A stretch of DNA of 64,000 bases. Origin: Pachypanchax playfairii. Lineage: Eukaryota; Chordata; Actinopteri; Cyprinodontiformes; Aplocheilidae. Positions 37,808 to 48,300 of the stretch are shown here, one piece after another; the first letter of the stretch is position 1, and each line of letters begins with the position of its first letter. The notes beneath the pieces were generated by a model. That model was given only the letters and a program-made list of their open reading frames with translations, did not search any database and was not told where the DNA came from. Location: positions 400,861 to 464,860 of the forward strand of contig SSNP01000250.1 of assembly GCA_006937955.1 (NCBI GenBank), given 5' to 3'. The position numbers and the translations under genes were made by a program.

Positions 37808-40800
37808 GGGCTCTCTCTCGTTCTCTCTCTCTCTCTCTGTCTGGGCTCTCCCTCGTTCTCTCTCTCTCTCTCTCTCTGTCTGGGTTCTCCCTCGTTCTCT
37901 CTGTCTCTGTGTTCTCCCTCGTTCTCTCTGTCTCTGGGTTCTCCCTCGTTCTCTCTGTCTCTGGGTTCTCCCTCGTTCTCTCTGTCTGGGTTCTCCCTCG
38001 TTCTCTCTCTCTCTCTCTGTCTGTCTGGGTTCTCCCTCGTTCTCTCTCTCTGTCTGGGTTCTCCCTCGTTCTCTCTCTCTGTCTGGGTCCTCCCTCGTCT
38101 CTCTGTCTCTGGGTTCTCCCTCGTTCTCTCTGTCTGGGTCCTCCCTCATTCTCTCTGTCTCTGGGTTCTCCCTCGTTCTCTCTGTCTCTGGGTTCTCCCT
38201 CGTTCTCTCTGTCTCTGGGTCCTCCCTCGTTCTCTCTGTCTGGGTCCTCCCTCGCTCTCTCTGTCTCTGGGCTCTCCCTCGTTCTCTCTGTCTGGGTCCT
38301 CCCTCGTTCTCTCTGTCTCTGGGTCCTCCCTCGTTCTCTCTGTCTGGGTTCTCCCTCGTTCTCTCTCTCTGTCTGGGTTCTCCCTCGTTCTCTCTCTCTG
38401 TCTGGGTCCTCCCTCGTTCTCTCTCTCTGTCTGGGTTCTCCCTCGTTCTCTCTCTCTCTGTCTGGGTCCTCCCTCGTTCTCTCTGTCTGGGTCCTCCCTC
38501 GTTCTCTCTGTCTGGGTCCTCCCTCGTTCTCTCTGTCTCTGGGTTCTCCCTCGTTCTCTCTGTCTCTGGGTTCTCCCTCTTTCTCTCTGTCTCTGGGTTC
38601 TCCCTCGTTCTCTCTGTCTGGGTCCTCCCTCGTTCTCTCTCTCTGTCTGGGTCCTCCCTCGTTCTCTCTGTCTGGGTCCTCCCTCGTTCTCTCTGTCTGG
38701 GTCCTCCCTCGCTCTCTCTGTCTCTGGGTTCTCCCTCGTTCTCTCTGTCTGGGTCCTCCCTCGTTCTCTCTCTCTGTCTGGGTCCTCCCTCGTTCTCTCT
38801 GTCTGTCTGGGTTCTCCCTCGTTCTCTCTGTCTCTGTGTTCTCCCTCGTTCTCTCTGTCTGGGTCCTCCCTCGTTCTCTCTGTCTCTGGGTTCTCCCTCG
38901 TTCTCTCTGTCTCTGGGTTCTCCCTCGTTCTCTCTGTCTCTGTCTGTCTGTGTTCTCCCTCGTTCTCTCTCTCTGTCTGGGTCCTCCCTCGTTCTCTCTC
39001 TCTGTCTGGGTTCTCCCTCGTTCTCTCTCTCTCTGTCTGGGTCCTCCCTCGTTCTCTCTCTCTGTCTGGGTCCTCCCTCGTTCTCTCTGTCTGGGTCCTC
39101 CCTCGCTCTCTCTGTCTCTGGGTTCTCCCTCGTTCTCTCTGTCTGGGTCCTCCCTCGTTCTCTCTGTCTCTGGGTTCTCCCTCGTTCTCTCTGTCTCTGG
39201 GTTCTCCCTCGTTCTCTCTGTCTCTGTGTTCTCCCTCGTTCTCTCTGTCTGGGTCCTCCCTCGTTCTCTCTCTCTGTCTGGGTCCTCCCTCGTTCTCTCT
39301 GTCTGTCTGGGTCCTCCCTCGTTCTCTCTGTCTGTCTGGGTTCTCCCTCGTTCTCTCTGTCTCTGGGTTCTCCCTCGTTCTCTCTGTCTCTGGGTTCTCC
39401 CTCGTTCTCTCTGTCTCTGGGTTCTCCCTCGTTCTCTCTCTCTGTCTTGGTTCTCCCTCGTTCTCTGTCTCTGTCTGGGTTCTCCCTCGTTCTCTCTCTC
39501 TCTCTGTCTGGGCTCTCCCTCGTTCTCTCTCTCTCTCTCTGTCTGGGCCCTCCCTCGTTCTCTCTGTCTCTGGGTTCTCCCTCATTCTCTCTGTCTCTGG
39601 GTTCTCCCTCGTTCTCTCTGTCTCTGTCTGTCTGGGTTCTCCCTCGTTCTCTCTCTCTGTCTGGGTTCTCCCTCGTTCTCTCTCTCTGTCTGGGTCCTCC
39701 CTCGTTCTCTCTCTCTGTCTGGGTCCTCCCTCGTTCTCTCTCTCTGTCTGGGTTCTCCCTCGTTCTCTCTGTCTCTGGGTTCTCCCTCGTTCTCTCTGTC
39801 TCTGGGTTCTCCCTCATTCTCTCTGTCTGGGTTCTCCCTCGTTCTCTCTGTCTCTGGGTTCTCCCTCGTTCTCTCTGTCTGGGTCCTCCCTCGTTCTCTC
39901 TGTCTGGGTCCTCCCTCGTTCTCTCTCTCTCTGTCTGGGTTCGCCCTCGTTCTCTCTCTCTGTCTGGGTTCTCCCTCGTTCTCTATCTCTGTCTGGGTTC
40001 TCCCTCGTTCTCTCTGTCTCTGGGTTCTCCCTCATTCTCTCTGTCTCTGGGTTCTCCCTCGTTCTCTCTGTCTCTGGGTTCTCCCTCGTTCTCTCTGTCT
40101 CTGGGTTCTCCCTCGTTCTCTCTGTCTGGGTCCTCCCTCATTCTCTCTGTCTGGGTCCTCCCTCGTTCTCTCTGTCTCTGGGTTCTCCCTCGTTCTCTCT
40201 GTCTCTGGGTTCTCCCTCGTTCTCTCTGTCTGGGTTCTCCCTCGTTCTCTCTGTCTCTGGGTTCTCCCTCATTCTCTCTGTCTGGGTCCTCCCTCGTTCT
40301 CTCTGTCTCTGGGTTCTCCCTCATTCTCTCTGTCTGGGTCCTCCCTCGTTCTCTCTGTCTGTCTGGGTTCTCCCTCGTTCTCTCTGTCTCTGGGTTCTCC
40401 CTCGTTCTATCTCTGTCTGGGTTCTCCCTCGTGCTCTCTCTCTCTCTCTCTCTGTCTGGGTTCTCCCTCGTTCTCTCTCTCTCTCTCTGTCTGTCTGGGC
40501 TCTCCCTCGTTTTCTCTCTCTCTCTCTCTCTGTCTGGGTTCTCCCTCGTTCTCTCTGTCTCTGGGTTCTCCCTCGTTCTCTCTGTCTCTGGGTTCTCCCT
40601 CGTTCTCTCTGTCTCTGGGTTCTCCCTCGTTCTCTCTGTCTGGGTCCTCCCTCGTTCTCTCTCTCTGTCTGGGTCCTCCCTCGTTCTCTCTCTCTGTCTG
40701 GGTCCTCCCTCGTTCTCTCTGTCTGTCTGGGTTCTCCCTCATTCTCTCTGTCTCTGGGTTCTCCCTCGTTCTCTCTGTGTCTGGGTTCTCCCTCGTTCTC

Positions 40801-42294
40801 TCTGTCTCTGGGTTCTCCCTCGTTCTCTCTGTCTCTGGGTTCTCCCTCGTTCTCTCTGTCTGGGTCCTCCCTCGTTCTCTCTGTCTCTGGGTCCTCCCTC
40901 GTTCTCTCTGTCTGGGTTCTCCCTCGTTCTCTCTGTCTGTCTGTCTGGGCTCTCCCTCGTTCTCTCTCTCTCTCTCTCTCTCTGTCTGGGTTCTCCCTCG
41001 TTCTCTCTGTCTGGGTCCTCCCTCGTTCTCTCTGTCTCTGGGTTCTCCCTCGTTCTCTCTGTCTCTGGGTTCTCCCTCGTTCTCTCTGTCTCTGGGTTCT
41101 CCCTCGTTCTCTCTGTCTCTGGGTTCTCCCTCGTTCTCTCTGTCTGGGTCCTCCCTCGTTCTCTCTGTCTGGGTCCTCCCTCGTTCTCTCTGTCTGGGTC
41201 CTCCCTCGTTCTCTCTGTCTCTGGGTCCTCCCTCGTTCTCTCTGTCTGGGTTCTCCCTCGTTCTCTCTCTCTGTCTGGGTTCTCCCTCGTTCTCTCTGTC
41301 TCTGGGTTCTCCCTCGTTCTCTCTGTCTGGGTTCTCCCTCATTCTCTCTCTCTCTCTGTCTGGGTCCTCCCTCGTTCTCTCTGTCTGGGTCCTCCCTCGC
41401 TCTCTCTGTCTCTGGGTTCTCCCTCGTTCTCTCTGTCTGGGTCCTCCCTCGTTCTCTCTGTCTCTGGGTTCTCCCTCATTCTCTCTGTCTGGGTCCTCCC
41501 TCGTTCTCTCTGTCTCTGGGTTCTCCCTCATTCTCTCTGTCTGGGTCCTCCCTCGTTCTCTCTGTCTGTCTGGGTTCTCCCTCGTTCTCTCTGTCTCTGG
41601 GTTCTCCCTCGTTCTATCTCTGTCTGGGTCCTCCCTCGTTCTCTCTCTCTCTGGGTCCTCCCTCGTTCTCTCTGTCTCTGGGTCCTCCCTCGTTCTCTCT
41701 GTCTCTCTCTGTCTGCGCTCTCCCTCGTTCTCTCTCTCTCTCTCTCTCTGTCTGGGCTCTCCCTCGTTCTCTCTCTCTCTCTCTCTCTGTCTGGGCTCTC
41801 CCTCGTTCTCTCTCTCTCTCTCTCTCTGTCTGGGCTCTCCCTCGTTCTCTCTCTGTCTGTCTGTCTGGGCTCTCCCTCGTTCTCTCTCTCTCTCTCTCTC
41901 TCTGTCTGGGCTCTCCCTCGTTCTCTCTCTCTCTCTCTCTGTCTGGGCTCTCCCTCGTTTTCTCTCTCTCTCTCTCTCTCTGTCTGTGCTCTCCCTCTTT
42001 CTCTCTCTCTCTTTCTGTCTGGGCTCTCCCTCGTTCTCTCTCTCTCTCTCTCTCTCTCTGTCTGGGCTCTCCCTCGTTTTCTCTCTGTCTCTCTCTCTCT
42101 GTCTGGGCTCTCCCTCGTTCTCTCTCTCTCTGTCTGGGCTCTCCCTCGTTCTCTCTCTCTCTCTCTCTCTGTCTGCGCTCTCCCTCGTTCTCTCTCTCTC
42201 TCTGTCTGGGCTCTCCCTCGTTCTCTCTCTCTCTCTCTCTCTCTCTGTCTGGGCTCTCCCTCGTTTTCTCTCTGTCTCTCTCTCTCTGTCTGCG

Positions 42295-42326
<32 letters not shown>

Positions 42327-45318
42327 GTCTGGGTTCTCCCTCGTTCTCTCTGTCTCTGGGTTCTCCCTCGTTCTCTCTGTCTGGGTTCTCCCTCATTCTC
42401 TCTCTCTCTCTGTCTGGGTTCTCCCTCGTTCTCTCTCTCTCCGTCTGTCTGGGCTCTCCCTCGTTCTCTCTGTCTGGGTCCTCCCTCGTTCTCTCTGTCT
42501 CTGGGTTCTCCCTCGTTCTCTCTGTCTCTGGGTTCTCCCTCGTTCTCTCTGTCTCTGGGTTCTCCCTCGTTCTCTCTGTCTGGGTCCTCCCTCGTTCTCT
42601 CTCTGTCTGGGTTCTCCCTCATTCTCTCTCTCTCTGGGTTCTCCCTCGTTCTCTCTGTCTCTGGGTTCTCCCTCGTTCTCTCTGTCTCTGGGTTCTCCCT
42701 CGTTCTATCTCTGTCTGGGTTCTCCCTCGTTCTATCTCTGTCTGGGTTCTCCCTCGTTCTCTCTCTCTCTCTGTCTGGGTCCTCCCTCGTTCTCTCCCTC
42801 TCTGTCTGGGTTCTCCCTCGTTCTCTATCTCTGTCTGGGTTCTCCCTCGTTCTCTCTCTCTGTCTGGGTTCTCCCTCGTTCTCTCTGTCTGTCTTGGTTC
42901 TCCCTCATTCTCTCTCTCTCTGGGTTCTCCCTCGTTCTCTCTGTCTCTGGGTTCTCCCTCGTTCTCTCTGTCTCTGGGTTCTCCCTCATTCTCTCTGTCT
43001 GGGTCCTCCCTCGTTCTCTCTGTCTGGGTTCTCCCTCGTTCTCTCTGTCTGGGTTCTCCCTCGTTCTCTCTGTCTGGGTTCTCCCTCGTTCTCTCTCTCT
43101 GTCTGGGTTCTCCCTCGTTCTCTCTGTCTCTGGGTTCTCCCTCGCTCTCTCTGTCTGGGTCCTCCCTCGTTCTCTCTGTCTCTGGGTCCTCCCTCGTTCT
43201 CTCTGTCTCTGGGTTCTCCCTCGTTCTCTCTGTCTCTCTCTGTCTGTCTGGGCTCTCCCTCGTTTTCTCTCTCTCTCTCTCTCTCTGTCTGGGCTCTCCC
43301 TCGTTCTCTCTCTCTCTCTCTGTCTGTCTGGGTCCTCCCTCGTTCTCTCTGTCTGGGTTCTCCCTCGTTCTCTCTGTCTCTGGGTTCTCCCTCGTTCTCT
43401 CTGTCTGGGTCCTCCCTCGTTCTCTCTGTCTGTCTGGGTTCTCCCTCGTTCTCTCTGTCTCTGGGTTCTCCCTCGTTCTATCTCTGTCTGGGTTCTCCCT
43501 CGTTCTATCTCTGTCTGGGTTCTCCCTCGTTCTCTCTCTCTCTCTGTCTGGGTCCTCCCTCGTTCTCTCTGTCTCTGTGTCCTCCCTCGTTCTCTCTCTC
43601 TGTCTGGGTCCTCCCTCGTTCTCTCTCTCTGTCTGGGTCCTCCCTCGTTCTCTCTGTCTGTCTGGGTTCTCCCTCGTTCTCTCTGTCTCTGGGTTCTCCC
43701 TCGTTCTATCTCTGTCTGGGTTCTCCCTCGTTCTCTCTCTCTCTCTCTGTCTGGGTTCTCCCTCGTTCTCTCTCTCTTCTGGGTCCTCCCTCGTTCTCTC
43801 TCTCTGTCTGGGTTCTCCCTCGTTCTCTCTCTCTCTGTCTGGGTCCTCCCTCGTTCTCTCTGTCTGTCTGGGTTCTCCCTCATTCTCTCTCTCTCTGGGT
43901 TCTCCCTCGTTCTCTCTGTCTCTGGGTTCTCCCTCGTTCTCTCTGTCTCTGGGTTCTCCCTCGTTCTATCTCTGTCTGGGTTCTCCCTCGTTCTCTCTCT
44001 CTCTGTCTGTCTGGGTTCTCCCTCGTTCTCTCTCTCTGTCTGGGTGCTCCCTCGTTCTCTCTCTCTGTCTGGGTTCTCCCTCGTTCTCTCTCTCTCTGGG
44101 TTCTCCCTCGTTCTCTCTGTCTCTGGGTTCTCCCTCGTTCTCTCTCTCTGTCTGGGTTCTCCCTCGTTCTCTCTCTCTGTCTGGGTTCTCCCTCGTTCTC
44201 TCTCTCTCTGTCTGGGTCCTCCCTCGTTCTCTCTGTCTCTGGGTTCTCCCTCGTTCTCTCTGTCTCTGGGTTCTCCCTCGTTCTCTCTGTCTCTGGGTTC
44301 TCCCTCGTTCTCTCTGTCTGGGTCCTCCCTCGTTCTCTCTCTCTGTCTGGGTCCTCCCTCGTTCTCTCTGTCTCTGGGTTCTCCCTCGTTCTCTCTGTCT
44401 GGGTCCTCCCTCGTTCTCTCTGTCTCTGGGTTCTCCCTCGTTCTCTCTGTCTCTGGGTTCTCCCTCATTCTCTCTGTCTCTGGGTTCTCCCTCGTTCTCT
44501 CTCTCTCTGTCTGTCTGTGTTCTCCCTCGTTCTCTCTCTCTGTCTGGGTCCTCCCTCGTTCTCTCTCTCTGTCTGGGTTCTCCCTCGTTCTATCTCTGTC
44601 TGGGTTCTCCCTCGTTCTATCTCTGTCTGGGTTCTCCCTCGTTCTCTCTCTCTCTCTGTCTGGGTCCTCCCTCGTTCTCTCTCTCTGTCTGGGTCCTCCC
44701 TCGTTCTCTCTCTCTGTCTGGGTTCTCCCTCGTTCTCTCTCTCTCTGTCTGGGTCCTCCCTCGTTCTCTCTGTCTCTGGGTTCTCCCTCGTTCTCTCTGT
44801 CTCTGGGTTCTCCCTCGTTCTCTCTGTCTGGGTCCTCCCTCGTTCTCTCTCTCTGTCTGGGTCCTCCCTCGTTCTCTCTGTCTGTCTGGGTTCTCCCTCA
44901 TTCTCTCTCTCTCTGGGTTCTCCCTCGTTCTCTCTCTCTCTCTCTCTCTGTCTGGGCTCTCCCTCGTTCTCTCTCTCTCTCTCTCTCTGTCTGGGTCCTC
45001 CCTCGTTCTCTCTGTCTGGGTCCTCCCTCGTTCTCTCTGTCTCTGGGTTCTCCCTCGTTCTCTCTGTCTCTGGGTTCTCCCTCGTTCTCTCTGTCTGGGT
45101 CCTCCCTCGTTCTCTCTGTCTCTGGGTTCTCCCTCGTTCTCTCTGTCTCTGGGTTCTCCCTCGTTCTCTCTGTCTCTGGGTTCTCCCTCGTTCTCTCTGT
45201 CTGGGTCCTCCCTCGTTCTCTCTCTCGTCTGGGTTCTCCCTCGTTCTCTCTGTCTCTGGGTTCTCCCTCGTTCTCTCTGTCTGGGTTCTCCCTCATTCTC
45301 TCTCTCTCTCTCTCTGGG

Positions 45319-45350
<32 letters not shown>

Positions 45351-48300
45351 GTCTGGGTCCTCCCTCGTTCTCTCTGTCTCTGGGTCCTCCCTCATTCTCT
45401 CTGTCTCTGGGTTCTCCCTCGTTCTCTCTGTCTCTGGGTTCTCCCTCGTTCTCTCTGTCTCTGGGTTCTCCCTCATTCTCTCTCTGTCTGGGTTCTCCCT
45501 CATTCTCTCTCTCTCTCTGTCTGGGTCCTCCCTCGTTCTCTCCCTCTCTGTCTGGGTCCTCCCTCGTTCTCTCCCTCTCTGTCTGGGTTCTCCCTCGTTC
45601 TCTATCTCTGTCTGGGTTCTCCCTCGTTCTCTGTCTCTGTCTGGGTTCTCCCTCGTTCTCTCTGTCTGTCTGTCTGGGCTCTCCCTCGTTCTCTCTCTCT
45701 CTCTCTCTCTCTGTCTGGGCTCTCCCTCGTTCTCTCTCTCTCTGTCTGGGCTCTCCCTCGTTCTCTCTCTCTCTCTCTCTCTCTGTCTGGGCTCTCCCTC
45801 GTTCTCTCTCTCTCTCTCTCTGTCTGGGTTCTCCCTCGTTCTCTCTCTCTCTCTGTCTGGGTCCTCCCTCGTTCTCTCCCTCTCTGTCTGGGTTCTCCCT
45901 CGTTCTCTATCTCTGTCTGGGTTCTCCCTCGTTCTCTGTCTCTGTCTGGGTTCTCCCTCGTTCTCTCTGTCTGTCTGTCTGGGCTCTCCCTCGTTCTCTC
46001 TCTCTCTCTCTGTCTGGGCTCTCCCTCGTTCTCTCTCTCTCTCTCTCTCTGTCTGGGCTCTCCCTCGTTCTCTCTCTCTCTCTCTCTCTGTCTGGGTTCT
46101 CCCTCGTTCTCTCTCTCTCCGTCTGTCTGGGCTCTCCCTCGTTCTCTCTCTGTCTGGGTTTTCACTAGTTTATTTATTTATTGTTTGTTTGTTTATTTGG
46201 GACAGTTCATATTAATAAACATACATGTAGAAAAAAAAACATGAATGTAAACATAATAGATTATAGCCTAAGGCTAGTTTCCATCCGAAGGGTGGGTCAC
46301 ATTAAGGTCAATACAGATTAAATAACAAACATTACAATATACATCCATATCTCATTAAAATATTTCACATTTAAACAGACTACACATATAGTAAAAACTT
46401 CCATCTACACGCTCACACATGCCTACAATCATTAAAATATACACCTTACAGATGATCACACACTTGATTTGTCCATAACCAGTTTTGAACCTGTTCCTTA
46501 AACCAGTTAAATGTAGAGCATTGTCTGATCGATTGAGGAAGACTGTTCCACAAATGGCCACCGAGGGCGTTGTACCCAAACGTTGTCCACCTGCGGGGTA
46601 TCAACAAGTCTCCTCGAGTTGTGGCTCGAGTAATCCTGTTTAACTTTCTTTACATCTTATGAATTCTTTTAGTGGTGATGGAACAAGGAAGTGTAGGACA
46701 CACTGTTTCAGTTTCACCAAGTTATTGAAGTTCAGTAGTTTATCTTTATTTAACACATGGCAGTAGTGGTGGGAAATAGTTTTTTTGTCAAGTAATTTGA
46801 AACTTCTTTTATAAATAGTTTCAATAGTTTTAAGTGCTGTTGGACAAGCAAGTGACCAAGACATTTAAAAATAGTCTATATGAGACATAATCATGGAGAA
46901 AAAATAGATTTTCGTAGCATTCATATTTAAATTACCACATATATGATTGAAATTTCGATTATTATATTTAACTACCTGGTACACTTTATTTATGTGACTC
47001 TTGAAGGACAATATAAGCTGTAGAATGACCCCAAGATATTTAAATTCTGGAGCTAATTCAAGCTCTACTCAATCCAGAAATATGTTTGATTGCTTCAAGT
47101 CTAAGGGACGTTTTGAGAAGTACATGCAGACAGTTTTTGTGGTATTCAACATGAGTCATGAGTCCCTCAGCCAGCTATGCATCAATGCTAAAGCGGCTGT
47201 AAGGTCTCCTGCCACCTGCTGGACACTTTTGGCTTGTGTATATATATCACTGCATCGTCCACATATATTTGAGCAAATATATTTCAAACTTCAGGTAAAT
47301 TATTGATGAAGAGAGAAAATAATAGTGGCCCAAGAACAGATCCTTGAGGAACCCCTGTACCAGTGTAAGTATTGAGATTTAACCCCGTCCAGCACTACAC
47401 ACTGTTTCCTGTGTGATAGATATGAGGTAAACCACTGAAGAGCCTGGAGAAGAATATTTGATGGTTTACAGAGTCTAAAGCTTTCTTCAGATCTAGAAAC
47501 ACAGCTCCAACACAGGGACTCTGATCCAGCAAGCTCTTCAAGTTCTCCACTAACAACTAACTGGATGTCAGACTCGCCCCGTCTGTTACAGTGTTCCAAT
47601 CTCAGATAAAGACGCATTTGTATTCTATTCTGATTTTAATGTTTTTATTGCTTCTACTGTTTTTATTGTTTTATTTCCTAATTGTTTTTAATGATTATCT
47701 ATTTTGTACTCAATGTACAGCACTTTGGACAGTGTATTCCTATAAAATGGGCTCTACAAATAAATTGGTATTGGTAACAAACACAAGGCAGTATCTGTGG
47801 AGTGATATGCCCGAAAGCCAAACTGCAATGGATGTAATAAGGGTTGGGTATTTTCTAGGTGAGCAGTGATGAGTTTAACCACCCACTTCTCATCTATTTT
47901 AGATATAACCAGGAGTATACTTATGGGGTGATAACTGGCCATGTCAGTCTTCAGTATAATTGAGTATTATTCAAAGTGTCTATTATGTCTTTGATGTTTT
48001 TCTGTCCTTTTTGCTGTCCCATTTGACATTGAAATCTTCCATTACAATTACTTCATTAGACTTATTATTTGTAGTATGATATTTAAGTAATGGTAACTGG
48101 CGTGTACTTGCATAGTACTTTACTCAGGTCCTACGACCCCCAAAGCGCTTCACACTACAGTGTGTCATTCACCCATTCACACACATGTTGTAGCCTCAGC
48201 TGTCCTGGGGGACACACTGACAGAGACGAGGCTGCCAGACACCACCGGACCCTCCGACCACCACCAAACAGGCAAAGTGGGTTAAGTGTCTTGCTGAGGT

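Noticed and set aside
19578..46165. Minus-strand frames encoding long Arg/Glu repeats resembling charged nuclear proteins
   Set aside because: They are the reverse reading of the same tandem array, with frequent frame exchange and no conserved domain, start context or splice structure.
20628..46244. Open frame of 8,538 codons (with others of 7,155, 6,849 and 2,151) encoding Ser/Leu/Phe-rich repeats
   Set aside because: The array has almost no A on the + strand, so stops cannot form in any frame; three frames overlap over the same DNA and it sits between two proven vps16 exons.
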